64,000 nucleotides of DNA from Alteriqipengyuania halimionae (GCF_009827575.1 NZ_WTYR01000001.1:1178001-1242000), one strand, 5' to 3'; counted from the stretch's first letter, positions 8,092-21,167 are shown. A program made the numbers and translations. Notes: a model not told the origin generated them from the sequence alone.

Positions 8092-8966
8092 CAGCAAACC
8101 TCGGCGGTATTCTCGGGGATCGGGCCGGGCGGTACGCGTGCGTCGCTCATGTAGAACGGATCCGATTCGACCCGGTGGTTATCGCCATAGACCTCCGCCA
8201 GCACGGCGTAGAGCCGCGGGTCGTAGGCACGCAGATCGTCGTGGTTCAGAACGCGGGTGCCGTCCATCACGGCGAGCCGGTTCGAATTGAACCAGAATTG
8301 TGTGCCCTCGGCAAAATACTCCTCGACGGTGGTGGTCGCGTATTCCTGGTACCACAACCGGTCGGCCAGTGCCGCTTTGTAGGCGGCATCGATCCGGGCC
8401 GCGAGCGCGGGGTCGGTGCCCCGGATCGCGTCATGGATCGCATGGGCGAATTCGTGGACGAGGATGGTCTCGCCCCAATAGCGCGACGAGCGTCGGCCCA
8501 GCACGTCTTCTTCCGCCGCCACCGCCCGTTTTCCGCCCAGCCCCCTCACCCGCGCATTCCAGTAGTCGCGATCGGACAGCAGCCCGATCCGCGCCTCGTA
8601 ATGCTTGCGCTCGCACCGCGTCAGCCGGGGATCATCGGGCGCAGGTTTCTTCCAGCCCCGATACTCGGGAAGGTCGGTAATAGCCTCGTCTTCGGCCATG
8701 ATCGCAACGCGATAATCGTTCGCGGCGAGCCATTCGGCCAGTTCGGGACGATACGCGAGTATCGATGCCATCATATCGCGCGCGGCAAACAGCGTTTCAT
8801 CGGACACGCGATCGGACGACACGACAGGGATTCCGGCTGCCGGGACATAGCGGGTATAGAACGGATCGGCGTTCAGGCTTTCGGGCGGCGCCTCGGCAGT
8901 CGAGGCGCCACACGAACAGGCCGCCAGAGAAAGCGACGCCAGGCAAAGGCGCAGCCTCCCCTTCAA
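8091..8966 (-). CDS. Putative secreted zinc metalloprotease lipoprotein
   Basis: 291-aa protein with a short hydrophobic signal and Cys-rich lipobox-like region (SLAACSC around residue 17-19). HEFAH lies in the helix ILVHEFAHAIHD, with a second acidic helix VEEYFAEGTQFWF downstream, the arrangement of gluzincin-type HExxH...E peptidases. The family is not recognised more precisely. It begins 4 bp after the sdhA stop, so it is almost certainly cotranscribed with sdhCDA, in the place where sdhB is often found. Confidence 0.7.
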   Translation of the reverse strand: MKGRLRLCLASLSLAACSCGASTAEAPPESLNADPFYTRYVPAAGIPVVSSDRVSDETLFAARDMMASILAYRPELAEWLAANDYRVAIMAEDEAITDLPEYRGWKKPAPDDPRLTRCERKHYEARIGLLSDRDYWNARVRGLGGKRAVAAEEDVLGRRSSRYWGETILVHEFAHAIHDAIRGTDPALAARIDAAYKAALADRLWYQEYATTTVEEYFAEGTQFWFNSNRLAVMDGTRVLNHDDLRAYDPRLYAVLAEVYGDNHRVESDPFYMSDARVPPGPIPENTAEVC

Positions 8967-8970
8967 ACGA

Positions 8971-10812
8971 TCAATATACCCGCTTCTTCGGCTCGATATA
9001 TTTCACGTCGTCGGTCAGCGTGAACTCGTGGACGGGGCGATAACCGATATTCACGGCGCCGCCCTTGCCGCCCCAACCGTCGAAGGTCGCGATGGTGTGC
9101 TTCATCCAGTTGGCGTCGTCGCGATCGGGATAGTCCTCGTGCGCGTGGGCGCCGCGGCTTTCCTTGCGGTTTTCCGCGCTCGCGATCGTCACATTGGCTT
9201 GCGCCATGAGATTGTCGAGTTCGAGCGTTTCGACGAGGTCGCTGTTCCAGATCAGCGAGCGGTCGGAGACGTGGATGTCTTCCATCCGTTTGTTCACCGC
9301 CTTCAACTGCTCGACGCCTTCGCTGAGCGTCTCGCTGTTGCGGAACACCGCGCAGTGCGACTGCATCGACTTCTGCATTTCCTCGCGCACACGCGCAGTC
9401 GGCGAGCCACCATCGGCATAGCGGAAGTGATCGAGGCGCGTGAGCGCGAGATCGGCGCTGTCCTTGGGCAGTTCGGCCTGCGAGCCGCCGCTCTTGCAGG
9501 TTTCCTTGAGGCGGAAGCCGGTCGCGCGGCCGAACACCACGAGGTCGATCAGCGAGTTCGAGCCGAGGCGATTCGCCCCGTGGACCGAGACGCACGCCGC
9601 CTCGCCCACCGCGAACAGGCCGGGGACGATCTTTTCCGGATCGTTCGGGTCGCCCGCCATGACTTCGCCGTGGAAGTTACAGGGGATGCCGCCCATGTTG
9701 TAATGGACCGTCGGGGTGACCGGCAGTGGCTGGCGCGTCAGGTCGACACCGGCGAAGATCTTGCCGCTTTCGGTGATACCCGGAAGGCGTTCGGCGAGGA
9801 TCGCGGGATCGATGTGGTCGAGATGGAGATAGATGTGATCTCCCTCTGCGCCCACGCCGCGGCCTTCGCGCATCTCGAGCGCCATCGAACGCGACACGAC
9901 GTCGCGCGAGGCGAGGTCCTTGGCCGAGGGAGCATAGCGTTCCATGAAACGCTCGCCCTCGGAATTGGTCAGGTAGCCGCCCTCGCCGCGCGCACCTTCG
10001 GTGATGAGCACGCCCGCGCCGTAAATGCCGGTCGGGTGGAACTGGACGAATTCCATGTCCTGCAGCGGCAGGCCGGCGCGCAGCACCATGCCGCCGCCAT
10101 CGCCGGTGCAGGTGTGGGCCGAGGTCGCGGTGTAATAGCACCGGCCATAACCGCCGGTCGCCAGCACCACGCCCTGCGAGCGGAAGCGATGGATGGTGCC
10201 GTCATCGAGGCACATCGCGATCACGCCGACGCATTCCTTGCCGTTCGGCCCGTCCTTCATGATCAGGTCGATGGCGAAATATTCGATGAAGAAATCGGCG
10301 TCGTACTTCAGGCTCTGCTGGTAGAGCGCGTGGAGCATGGCGTGCCCCGTACGGTCCGCCGCGGCGCAGGTGCGCTGCACGGGCGGGCCTTCGCCCATAT
10401 TCTGCATGTGGCCGCCGAACGGGCGCTGGTAGATCGTACCGTCCGCGTTGCGGCTGAACGGCACACCAGCGTGTTCGAGTTCGTAGACCGCCTGCGGCGC
10501 TTCGCGCACCATGTATTCGATCGCGTCTTGGTCGCCGAGCCAGTCGGAGCCCTTGACCGTATCGTACATGTGCCACGACCAGTGGTCGGGCGTGTTGTTG
10601 CCGAGGCTGGCGGCGATCCCGCCTTGCGCCGCAACGGTATGCGAGCGGGTGGGGAAGACTTTCGAGATATTCGCCGTCTTCAGGCCGGATTCGGCGGCCC
10701 CCATGGTGGCGCGCAGGCCCGATCCGCCCGCGCCGACGACGACGACGTCATAGGTGTGGTCGATGATCGGATAGGCGCGACCGCCGATTTCGAAGGTACT
10801 GGCTGCGGCCAT
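8971..10812 (-). CDS. sdhA: Succinate dehydrogenase flavoprotein subunit SdhA
   Basis: 613-aa complex II flavoprotein that oxidises succinate to fumarate. FAD-binding [14 protein letters not shown] is near residue 25, the flavinylation-site region [10 protein letters not shown] follows, and the substrate-site segment [22 protein letters not shown] is present, with the C-terminal half complete. Its ATG shares one base with the sdhD stop (TGATG). Length is normal. Confidence 0.98.
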   Translation of the reverse strand: MAAASTFEIGGRAYPIIDHTYDVVVVGAGGSGLRATMGAAESGLKTANISKVFPTRSHTVAAQGGIAASLGNNTPDHWSWHMYDTVKGSDWLGDQDAIEYMVREAPQAVYELEHAGVPFSRNADGTIYQRPFGGHMQNMGEGPPVQRTCAAADRTGHAMLHALYQQSLKYDADFFIEYFAIDLIMKDGPNGKECVGVIAMCLDDGTIHRFRSQGVVLATGGYGRCYYTATSAHTCTGDGGGMVLRAGLPLQDMEFVQFHPTGIYGAGVLITEGARGEGGYLTNSEGERFMERYAPSAKDLASRDVVSRSMALEMREGRGVGAEGDHIYLHLDHIDPAILAERLPGITESGKIFAGVDLTRQPLPVTPTVHYNMGGIPCNFHGEVMAGDPNDPEKIVPGLFAVGEAACVSVHGANRLGSNSLIDLVVFGRATGFRLKETCKSGGSQAELPKDSADLALTRLDHFRYADGGSPTARVREEMQKSMQSHCAVFRNSETLSEGVEQLKAVNKRMEDIHVSDRSLIWNSDLVETLELDNLMAQANVTIASAENRKESRGAHAHEDYPDRDDANWMKHTIATFDGWGGKGGAVNIGYRPVHEFTLTDDVKYIEPKKRVY

Positions 10813-11213
10813 CAGGCGGCTCCTGCGAAGACGATGCGGGCGATGCTCAGCAGGCCGAAGGCGCCGCCGGCGAAAGCCGCGATATTGAGAAGGGCATTGA
10901 GGGCGAAACGGTTGCCCGCGGAGTCGACATAATCTTCGGCCAGGACCTGCAGGCCCAGCCGCGCGTGCCAGAACACCGAGATGATCAGCAGCGCCAGCGC
11001 CAGCGCGGTCAGCGGCGAGGCGACCCAGCTGGCGAAAGTGGCGTAGCCGTAATCGGGCAGCATCAGGAAGCTGATCACGAGGAACAGCACCGCCACCAGA
11101 TTGCCGATCGCGGTGAAGCGCTGCAGCAGCCAGTGATGGGTGCCGTGATGGGCCGAGCCGAGGCCGCGCGCGCGGCCGATCGGGGTTTCGTGCGAGGTGA
11201 TGTCCTGCGCCAT
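10812..11213 (-). CDS. sdhD: Succinate dehydrogenase membrane anchor SdhD
   Basis: 133-aa hydrophobic anchor with three transmembrane segments after an N-terminal [12 protein letters not shown] stretch. The [14 protein letters not shown] motif is typical of SdhD and contributes to the quinone/haem region. It overlaps sdhC and sdhA by one base on each side. Confidence 0.93.
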   Translation of the reverse strand: MAQDITSHETPIGRARGLGSAHHGTHHWLLQRFTAIGNLVAVLFLVISFLMLPDYGYATFASWVASPLTALALALLIISVFWHARLGLQVLAEDYVDSAGNRFALNALLNIAAFAGGAFGLLSIARIVFAGAA

Positions 11214-11605
11214 CAGAATGCTCCCTGCTTGGCCAGCACGACCGCCCAGAAGGCGATCGTCAGCACCACGCCGAGCACGTTGGCAGCGATCGCCCAGGTG
11301 CGGTTGGTGTCGAGTTCGTACCCGGCGCCGATATCCAGCACGAAGTGCCGCAGGCCCGAGCAAACGTGATTGAAGAACGCCCAGGTCAGGCCAACCAGCA
11401 CGATATAGCCGATCGGACTCGTCGCTACCGATGCGAAGGTTTCGTACGCCTGCGGTCCGCTGGCGAGCGCGCCGAGCCACCACAGCAGCACGGGCAGGCC
11501 GACGAGCGCCATCCCGTCCCCGCTGACGCGGTGGAGGATCGAGGTCAGCATATGCGGACCCCATTTCCAGATTTGCAGGTGCGGTGAGAGGGGTCTTTCG
11601 GCCAT
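11213..11605 (-). CDS. sdhC: Succinate dehydrogenase cytochrome b556 subunit SdhC
   Basis: 130 aa, three transmembrane helices. It carries the family signature [12 protein letters not shown]...SILHRVSG near the N-terminus and the haem-ligand region [12 protein letters not shown]. It is first gene of the sdhCDA unit; the promoter should lie in the 146-bp gap shared with the divergent SDR gene. Confidence 0.95.
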   Translation of the reverse strand: MAERPLSPHLQIWKWGPHMLTSILHRVSGDGMALVGLPVLLWWLGALASGPQAYETFASVATSPIGYIVLVGLTWAFFNHVCSGLRHFVLDIGAGYELDTNRTWAIAANVLGVVLTIAFWAVVLAKQGAF

Positions 11606-11751
11606 GGGTTTTCCTGTCGGACGATGTCTTGTGCCGTCCCTTAACGGAATGAGACGGTGAGGCAAGGTGTGCGTGCCGCCCGACCCGCCGCCGCGCGGCA
11701 TTTTTGCGCAGGTGATGACGAAACCGGGCGGCGGCGCTAGAGCCCCTCCCC

Positions 11752-12462
11752 ATGACCACCATTGTTCTCACCGGCTCCTCTCGCGGGATCGGCGCGGCGG
11801 CGCGCACCGCTCTCGAAGCGCGCGGCTGCACCGTCATCGGCCACGGCTCGAAAGCCCACGACGCGCACACCATCGGCGCCGATCTGTGCGACCCGCAGGC
11901 TCCGCAGACGCTGTGGAACGAGGCGCTGCGCCGCGCCGGCGGCACGATCGACGTGCTGATCAACAATGCAGGCCTGTTCGATCCCAATCCGCTCGACGGA
12001 TCGGACATCGAATGGCTCGACAGCTGGGAAGACACGCTGCGGATCAACCTGACCGCCGCAGCCCAGCTCTCGCGCTATGCGGTGCAGCACTGGCAGGAGC
12101 GCAAGGCACCCGGGCGGCTCATCCATGTCGCCAGCCGCGCGGGCCATCGCGGGGATAGCCCGGCGCACTGGCATTATGCTGCAGCCAAGGGCGGAATGCT
12201 CGCCATGCACAAGACCATTGCGCGGGCCTATGCCGGCGAAAACATCCTCAGCTACGCGATCACGCCGGGCTTCACCGATACCGCGATGGCGGGCGATTAC
12301 CTAGAGAGTCGCGGGGGGCCCGGCCTGCTGGCCGACATTCCGCTGGGCCGCGTCGCCGAGCCCGAGGAAATCGCCGCCATCATCGCCTTCTGCGCGCTCG
12401 ACGCCCCGCCCTCGCTCACCGGCGCCACGCTCGATGCGAATGGCGCGAGCTATGTGAGGTGA
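11752..12462 (+). CDS. Short-chain dehydrogenase/reductase
   Basis: 236-aa classical SDR: cofactor motif TGSSRGIG at 7-14, NNAG motif, active-site Ser in VASRAG, and YAAAK catalytic Tyr-Lys. The substrate is not evident; it is FabG-like in length but lacks features that name it. Its TGA overlaps the GTG of the next gene by 4 nt. Confidence 0.9.
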   Translation: MTTIVLTGSSRGIGAAARTALEARGCTVIGHGSKAHDAHTIGADLCDPQAPQTLWNEALRRAGGTIDVLINNAGLFDPNPLDGSDIEWLDSWEDTLRINLTAAAQLSRYAVQHWQERKAPGRLIHVASRAGHRGDSPAHWHYAAAKGGMLAMHKTIARAYAGENILSYAITPGFTDTAMAGDYLESRGGPGLLADIPLGRVAEPEEIAAIIAFCALDAPPSLTGATLDANGASYVR

Positions 12463-13070
12463 GCGGCAATCTCGCCTTCGCCTGCCGGTGCGGGGCGGTG
12501 CGCGGCGCGATCCTCGACCCCGGCCCTCACGAAGGCGACAGGCTTGTGTGCCATTGCACCGATTGCCAGGCCTTCGCGCGCTATTGCGATGCCGAGGATT
12601 ACGTCCTCGACGAACATGGCGGCACCGATCTTTACCAGTCGCGCTGCGCCAGCGTGCGGCTCGACAGCGGCGCACAAGCGCTGGCCTGCGTCCACCTGAC
12701 CGACAAGCCGACTTTGCGCTGGTATTGCAGCCAATGCCGCACGCCGCTGTTCAACAGCTTCGCGAGTGCGAAAGTGCCGTACATCACCACCCAGCTCGCC
12801 AATTGCGCCGACGATCGACGCGACATGGTCGGCCCGGTGCGCGGGCACCTGTTCGTCGAACATGCGCGCGGCGAGCCCAATTCCGGCAATGCGGCCATGC
12901 TTCCGATTATGCTCAGAGTGATCAAACGGATCGCAAAGGATTATCTCTCGGGCGCGCGCCGACGTACGGCGCTGTTCGACAAGGACACATTGCAGCCGGT
13001 GGCCGTTCCCCATCGCCTGAGCGAGGCCGAACGTGCAGCGCTCGACACCAAACAGGAAAGCGCATCATGA
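12459..13070 (+). CDS. GFA-like zinc-binding protein
   Basis: 203-aa protein with the Cys pattern of the GFA/CENP-V fold: CRC near residue 10-12, CHCTDC at about 31-36, and CSQC at about 90-93. GFA-type proteins bind zinc and sometimes glutathione; catalytic activity on formaldehyde is not assumed here. The C-terminal 60 residues lie outside the core domain. It starts at GTG within the SDR stop and ends overlapping prmA (ATGA). Confidence 0.8.
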   Translation: MSGNLAFACRCGAVRGAILDPGPHEGDRLVCHCTDCQAFARYCDAEDYVLDEHGGTDLYQSRCASVRLDSGAQALACVHLTDKPTLRWYCSQCRTPLFNSFASAKVPYITTQLANCADDRRDMVGPVRGHLFVEHARGEPNSGNAAMLPIMLRVIKRIAKDYLSGARRRTALFDKDTLQPVAVPHRLSEAERAALDTKQESAS

Positions 13071-13969
13071 GCAGCTGGAAACTCACCGCATTCGGTCGCA
13101 AGCCGGTCATCGAAGCTGCCCTCGCCCGGCAGGACGAGACGCTCGACTGGGATCACGAGATCGTGCTCACCGGGTTCGAAATTGCCGAGGACAAGCCCGA
13201 CGACTGGCGGCTGGATGCCTATCTGCCGCGCAAGCCCCGCAACGCCGATCGCGCCGCGATTGCCGCACTGTTCGATGGCAAGGCGCCAGACTTCGCCGAA
13301 GAAAAGCTGCCCGAAGCCGACTGGCTGACAGAAAGCCAGCGCGGGCTCGATCCGATCCGCGCCGGGCGCTTCCATATCCACACGCCCGACCATGCGCCCG
13401 ATCCGGATGCGGTCAATTTCGAGATCCCTGCCGCGCAGGCTTTCGGCACAGGCCATCACAATACCACCGCCGGATGCCTCGCCATGCTCGACGCGATCAA
13501 GCGCAGCGGGCTGATTGCGCGCGACGTCGCCGATATCGGCACCGGCACCGGATTGCTTGCCTTCGCCGCCCGCGCATTGTGGCCGCGTGCCCGCTTCACC
13601 GCGACCGATATCGATCCGGTGTGCCTCGGCGTGATCGAGGACAATGCGGCGATGAACGCGATCCCGCTTGGCGCAATGCCCGGCGACGTGATGCCGATCA
13701 TCGCGCCGGGTACCGACGATGCCGCGATCCAGGTCCGCGCGCCGTACGATCTGCTGATCGCCAATATTCTTGCCCGCCCGCTGATCGATCTTGCCCCCGA
13801 TTTCGCGGACATCACCGCGCCGGGGGCCAGCGTGCTGCTGGCCGGATTGCTCGAAACGCAGGAAGCTGCCGTGCGCCGCGCCTATCGCCGCCAGGGCTTC
13901 CGCCTTGCCGCGCGGTTGGTCGATGGCGACTGGTCGATCCTGTGGCTGCGCAAGCGCGCGGGCATGTAA
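13067..13969 (+). CDS. prmA: Ribosomal protein L11 methyltransferase PrmA
   Basis: 300-aa class I SAM methyltransferase that trimethylates L11. The PrmA-specific FGTGHHNTT motif, SAM motif I DIGTGTGLLAFAA, and the NILARPL active-site motif are all present. The start overlaps the previous stop by 4 nt, making a three-gene operon with the SDR and GFA-like genes. Confidence 0.95.
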   Translation: MSSWKLTAFGRKPVIEAALARQDETLDWDHEIVLTGFEIAEDKPDDWRLDAYLPRKPRNADRAAIAALFDGKAPDFAEEKLPEADWLTESQRGLDPIRAGRFHIHTPDHAPDPDAVNFEIPAAQAFGTGHHNTTAGCLAMLDAIKRSGLIARDVADIGTGTGLLAFAARALWPRARFTATDIDPVCLGVIEDNAAMNAIPLGAMPGDVMPIIAPGTDDAAIQVRAPYDLLIANILARPLIDLAPDFADITAPGASVLLAGLLETQEAAVRRAYRRQGFRLAARLVDGDWSILWLRKRAGM

Positions 13970-13976
13970 CCGAGCG

Positions 13977-15092
13977 CTATTGCGCGGTCGCGTCGTGGTA
14001 TTCTGCCACCGCGCCGACGACCTCGTGCATCATCGCCATCCGGTCGGGCACCCTCTCCTCGGTCCGCGCGATCATCACGACCACTGCATAGCGCCGCCCA
14101 TCGGGCGCCGTCAGGATGCCGATATCGTTGTAGCCGGTCTGTTCGTGGACCAGCGCCTGCCCGGTCCCGGTCTTGTGCGCGATCCGCCAATCGGGGGGCA
14201 ACCCGCCCTTCAAGCGGTTCGGGCCGCTGCGCGTTTCGGCCAGCGTATCCAGCAGCAGTGCGGTGCTGTCCTTCGACAGCAACTCGCCCTTCGCCAATCG
14301 CGTCAGCGCCGCCGCGATCGCAACCGGTGCGGCGCCGTCGATCGGATCGGCGAGATAGCCCTCATAGGCCGCGCGCCGATCGGCATCGGGCACTTGATCG
14401 CGCGCGTCGTAAAAGGCGCGCCCCAGCGAATAACTCGGGCGCCATTGCAGCCCGGCGGTCGCGCTCTGCTTGGTCCGCTCGTCGGTGCCGAAACGGATGC
14501 TCGAAAGGCCGAGCCTGTTGAGCGTGGCCTGCACCGCATCTGGCCCGCCCACGCGTCGCAGGATGATATCGTTGGCAGTGTTGTCGCTGCGCGTCAGCGC
14601 GCGTTGCATCAAGTCGCGATATTCGGTGGTCACAGAACCGCTCGCGAGCACTTCGTCACGGATCGGCTGATGAAAAAGGGTGAGGTCCTCGAGCGTGACC
14701 ACGCGCGCTTCGTCGAGCGAGAGTTTGCCCGCATCCACCTGCCGCAGCGCAGTGAGCGAGACCCACAATTTGCTGACGCTCTGCTGCGGAAACAGTTCGA
14801 GCCCGCGATATTGCATCGTCCGATCGCCTTCGACCGGACGCACCGCGATCCCCACCTGCCCGGCAAAGCGCGAGCCGATTTCACTCAGCTGGCGATCGAG
14901 CGTGGCTTCCTCTGGCGTCGGTAATTCGGGTTCGACCAGCGCCTCGGCCTCCTCGGCCACCGGATCGGGCGCCGGCGCGGACAGCCGCGGCACCACGATC
15001 ACGGCAAGCGCGACCAGGCCGAGGACGGGAAACAATATGGCGATGAAACGAAGAGCGAGCGACACATTGTGTTCAACGGTGCGCGACGGCAA
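13977..15092 (-). CDS. Class A beta-lactamase-fold serine hydrolase, membrane-anchored
   Basis: 371 aa: an N-terminal transmembrane segment (about 12-33), an acidic linker, then a penicillin-recognising fold with SVSK (nucleophile Ser-x-x-Lys), SDN, and HKTGTG motifs in the correct order. The class A general-base Glu is not obvious in the omega-loop region, so it may be a peptidase-like relative, not a true beta-lactamase. The TTG at 15092 was taken; a GTG at 15065 just before the membrane helix is an alternative. It is last in the recN-ligA gene row. Confidence 0.85.
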   Translation of the reverse strand: MPSRTVEHNVSLALRFIAILFPVLGLVALAVIVVPRLSAPAPDPVAEEAEALVEPELPTPEEATLDRQLSEIGSRFAGQVGIAVRPVEGDRTMQYRGLELFPQQSVSKLWVSLTALRQVDAGKLSLDEARVVTLEDLTLFHQPIRDEVLASGSVTTEYRDLMQRALTRSDNTANDIILRRVGGPDAVQATLNRLGLSSIRFGTDERTKQSATAGLQWRPSYSLGRAFYDARDQVPDADRRAAYEGYLADPIDGAAPVAIAAALTRLAKGELLSKDSTALLLDTLAETRSGPNRLKGGLPPDWRIAHKTGTGQALVHEQTGYNDIGILTAPDGRRYAVVVMIARTEERVPDRMAMMHEVVGAVAEYHDATAQ

Positions 15093-15110
15093 AGTTCCAA
15101 GGTGCGGACA

Positions 15111-15641
15111 TCAACCTCGCGCGCGGATCGCCAGGAACACGCCGAAAATCAGCTCGGTCGCCGCCACGCCGAAGGCCACCATGTCGCTCGGGATCACTTC
15201 CGGAAAGATCGCAAAGCACCCGATGGCGGTGACGATCGCGGCCAGCAGCCAGTAGATTTTCAAACCGTACGCAGTGCGAAATGCGAAGTAGTGCGTGCCC
15301 ACCGCGGCGGCGGCGATCGGAATGACCCAGTCGGGGCGATAATCGAGGAACAGCCAGGCGGCGGCCAGCATGGCGATCATGGCGATCGTGCCTTCGAGCA
15401 CCAGGCGCCCCATCGGGTTTTCAGCGCTTTCGCCGGGACGTTTCAGGATGCCGCGCGCGATCAGCAAGCCTACCGGAAAGATGAACATCCCTCCGAAGAA
15501 TAGCACGGTAAACGCGGTTCCGACCCCGGCCTGCCGTTCGGTGATCGCGGTTGCCAGCCACACGCAGCCCGAAACGATCACGCCCAACGCGCCGTCCAGA
15601 TAGCCCCGCCGGATCTCGGCCTGTGCGTCTTCGATCTGCAT
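15111..15641 (-). CDS. Multi-pass membrane protein
   Basis: 176 aa with five to six hydrophobic segments. The ATG at 15641 has a GAGGGGGA site upstream; an earlier in-frame start at 15674 would run into ligA. It resembles small uncharacterised membrane proteins with a conserved Gly-rich first helix (DGALGVIVSGCVWL); no function is assigned. It lies 13 bp after ligA. Confidence 0.75.
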   Translation of the reverse strand: MQIEDAQAEIRRGYLDGALGVIVSGCVWLATAITERQAGVGTAFTVLFFGGMFIFPVGLLIARGILKRPGESAENPMGRLVLEGTIAMIAMLAAAWLFLDYRPDWVIPIAAAAVGTHYFAFRTAYGLKIYWLLAAIVTAIGCFAIFPEVIPSDMVAFGVAATELIFGVFLAIRARG

Positions 15642-15654
15642 TGCGTCTTCCCCC

Positions 15655-18192
<2,538 letters not shown>

Positions 18193-18196
<4 letters not shown>

Positions 18197-19857
18197 ACGT
18201 CCCCCAGCAATCTATCTGCCTGCGCGCGGGCTTCCGGTGTCACCTCGGCCCCGCTGAGCATTCGCGCGACTTCTTCCTGGCGGCCCGCTTCGTCGAGCAG
18301 GGTGACGCCGGTGCGGGTAACGGTGCCGGTGGAGGATTTGGCGATCAGGTAATGCGCATTGCCGCGCGCGGCGACTTGCGGAGAGTGCGTGACCGCCAAG
18401 AGCTGGCCGTCGCTGGCCAGCCGTGCCAGGCGCTCGCCGATCGCGCTGGCGACTGCGCCGCCGACGCCGCGATCGATCTCGTCGAAGATCACCGTCGCGG
18501 CGCCGCCCTGCTCCGCTAAAGCCACTTTCAGCGCGAGGATGAAGCGCGACAATTCGCCGCCGCTCGCGATCTTGTTGAGCGGAGCGAAATCCGCGCCGGG
18601 GTTGGTGGAAATCAGGAATTCGACCGCGTCCATCCCGCTCGCGCTCCAGCGTTCCTCGGGCAGCGCTTCGACCTTGGTCTGGAAGCGCGCGGCATCGAGT
18701 TTCAACGGCGCGAGTTCGCCCGCCACGGCCATGTCGAGCTTCGCCGCCGCCTTGCTCCGCGTCTCGTGCAGCGCCTGGGCTTGTTTACCATAGGTCTCGC
18801 CTGCAGCCTGCGCAGCCTTTTCCAGTGCACCGATCTCGGCCTCGCCGCCCTCGATCGCGTCGAGCTTGGCGCGTAGCTCCGCCATCTTGGCCGGCAGTTC
18901 GTCGGCCTCGCAATCGTGTTTCCGCGCCAGCGCACGCAATTCGAACAGGCGCGTTTCGGCCCGGTCGAGCTCGGCGGGATCGTGGACCAGCGCTTCGGCC
19001 GCGCGGGCCAGCGCTTCCTCGGCCTCGCCCGCCTCGATCACGGCGCGGTCGAGCGCGTCGAGCGCAAGCTGCAACTGGTCGTGCTCGCCCGCAATCCGAT
19101 CGAGCCGCCGCGCCGCACCGCGCAAAGTCGCGAGCGCGCCGTCGGAGCCTTCCCACAGATGGCGCAATTCCTCGAGGTCGCCCGAGAGCCGCTCGCCCTT
19201 CTGCATATTGGCACGGGTGGCGGCGAGTTCGGCTTCTTCGCCTTCCTGCGGGGCGAGATTGGTCAGCTCTTCGAGCCACGAGAGCAGCAGGTCGCGATCG
19301 GCGCTCGCCTGCGCAATGTCGGCCCTGGCTTCGGAAAGCTTGTCCTCGGCTGCGCGCCATGCCGACCATGCCGCACCAACGCTCGCCACATCGCTTCCCG
19401 CGAAACGGTCGAGCAGCGCCCGGTGCCCGCGCGGATTGACGAGACCGCGATCATCGTGCTGGCCGTGGATCTCGACCAACGCGGGCGCGATCTGCCGCAG
19501 CAGCGCGACGCCCACCGGCTGGTCGTTGATGAACGCCTTCGACCCGCCATCTGCCTTCAACTGCCGGCGGATGATCAAAGGCTCGCCCGGCTCGATCTCC
19601 AGATCGGCATCGTCGAGCGCTTCGGTCACCGGTTCGGGCAGCGTGGCGAATTCGAACGCGGCGGTCGCGCTTGCCTTGGGCTCGCCGGCGCGGACCAGGC
19701 CGCTATCGGCGCGATTGCCCAGCACCAGGCCAAGTGCATCGAGCAGGATCGACTTGCCGGCCCCGGTTTCCCCGGTCAGCACGCTGAGTCCGCCCGAGAA
19801 ATCGAGATCGAGCGCTTCGATCAGCACGATATTGCGGATGGAAAGCCGGGTCAGCAT
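18193..19857 (-). CDS. recN: DNA repair protein RecN
   Basis: 554-aa SMC-like ATPase of double-strand break repair. Walker A GETGAGKS is near residue 31, a central coiled coil follows, then the ABC signature SGGELSRFILALKV and Walker B VIFDEIDRGVGG. ATG 19857 was preferred over the adjacent GTG. No clear alphaproteobacterial LexA box (GTTC-N7-GTTC) was found upstream. Confidence 0.97.
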
Positions 19858-19941
19858 CACGCCCCGTTTAACCCGAAGATCGCAGCGATGTAAGCGAATC
19901 CGCGCATTCTCGAACAGGTTTGTCGTCCCGAATGCACCCTG

Positions 19942-19959
19942 TTGTCAGATTAATGACAA
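19942..19959. promoter_or_regulatory. Inverted repeat in the recN / diguanylate-cyclase divergent region
   Basis: TTGTCA-N6-TGACAA is a perfect 6-bp dyad between recN (start 19857) and the divergent cyclase gene (start 19989). It is operator-like in size, and its left arm could also serve as a -35 for the cyclase. No known regulator is matched. Confidence 0.4.
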
Positions 19960-19988
19960 GTTAGACCATATTGGTTATGTGATGCGCC

Positions 19989-21134
19989 ATGCGCGGGGTG
20001 TGGGAAGAATGGGTGGTGGAAGCCACCGTTCCAAAAGAAGTGCGCGGCGATTACGCAATCGTCGCGGCCGAGCATGTTCGCTCGCAGGAACCGTTATTGT
20101 ATTGCGGTTTCTTATTCGGCGCGTTGAATGCCATTCTGCTTGCCTGGGATCTTCCCCCGCTGCTGCGCTTCTGGCTGCCTGCCGCGATCATGGCGATCAG
20201 CGTCGTGGGCCTGATGCTTCGGCGCTCGGCGCCCGCTACCGAAGCTCGCGCGATCGAGTCTCTGACCATATCGATCTGTGTCACCTGCACCATCATCGCA
20301 CTCGGCGCAGTGTGGACTATTTCGGCCTGGCATCACAGCGCTGAGGCGGTTCGCCTGACGTATCCGTTCTTTATGGCCATGGGGGTACTCGTTACGTCTT
20401 ACGGCTTCGCCAAGGTGAGGCGCCTTGCCGCGCTGTGCCTTGCGGTCGGTCTCGGACCGCTGGCGGTGGTCCTGATCGCGGATGGAACCGGGTTCGAGAT
20501 GATTTGCGGCGCAGGAATTTTCGTATCCGGTCTCTTCGTCGTGCTGATGGCGCGGAACGACCGGCGGTTCCTCGTCGAACTGCTCGAGCACCGGCAAAGG
20601 CTTCATCGGCTATCGCGGATCGATTCGCTGACCGATCTGCCCAATCGGCGCGCACTGCTCGAGGATGCGGAGCGAATGGGCTTGCGGGGCGAAACGATGC
20701 GGCTGGTTCTGATCGACATCGATCATTTCAAGGCGATCAACGATCGCCACGGCCACGACATCGGAGATTACGTTCTGTGCGCAGTCGCCGATGTCATCTC
20801 GAATTTCGTGCGCCAGGGGGTCTGTGCGGCGCGGATCGGCGGTGAGGAATTCGCGCTTTTGGGCGAAGCGAAGGATCTCTCTGCGCTGTCGGGCCTGCAT
20901 CTCGTGGAGACGCTGCGCAATGCCGATATGCCGCACGGCGATCAATTGACCGTAAGCGCCGGCGTGGCAACGGGGCCGCTTAAGACCGACGGCGACTGGC
21001 GCAAGCTCTATGCGCGGGCGGACAAGGCTCTTTACGAGGCCAAAGCCGATGGACGCGATCGCGTCGTCGCCGAAGTAGAGCTGGCCGAAACTCCTGATGA
21101 TCCGAAGAAAACCGACCGCACCCAGGCAGCGTAA
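19989..21134 (+). CDS. Membrane-bound diguanylate cyclase (GGEEF), paralogue 1
   Basis: 381 aa: about six transmembrane helices in residues 38-190, then a GGDEF domain with the DSLTDLPNRRAL start, metal-binding DIDHFKAIND, and active-site RIGGEEF. All cyclase residues look intact, and no inhibitory RxxD is obvious just before GGEEF. It should make c-di-GMP from GTP under control of an unknown membrane signal. It lies between bamD and recN on the opposite strand. Its GGDEF tail (MPHGDQLTVSAGVATGPL) is closely like that of the cyclase at 25664. Confidence 0.92.
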   Translation: MRGVWEEWVVEATVPKEVRGDYAIVAAEHVRSQEPLLYCGFLFGALNAILLAWDLPPLLRFWLPAAIMAISVVGLMLRRSAPATEARAIESLTISICVTCTIIALGAVWTISAWHHSAEAVRLTYPFFMAMGVLVTSYGFAKVRRLAALCLAVGLGPLAVVLIADGTGFEMICGAGIFVSGLFVVLMARNDRRFLVELLEHRQRLHRLSRIDSLTDLPNRRALLEDAERMGLRGETMRLVLIDIDHFKAINDRHGHDIGDYVLCAVADVISNFVRQGVCAARIGGEEFALLGEAKDLSALSGLHLVETLRNADMPHGDQLTVSAGVATGPLKTDGDWRKLYARADKALYEAKADGRDRVVAEVELAETPDDPKKTDRTQAA

Positions 21135-21167
21135 TCGCGGGTAGGGTAATCGCGCGTAAGCCCGGCG

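Noticed and set aside
13977-15092. True class A beta-lactamase (resistance gene)
   Set aside because: SxxK, SDN and KTG are present but the omega-loop general-base Glu is not evident, and the protein has a membrane anchor and a host-like composition; called a serine hydrolase instead.
19858-19988. LexA (SOS) box upstream of recN
   Set aside because: No GTTC-N7-GTTC or its complement was found; only isolated GAAC/GTTC words.
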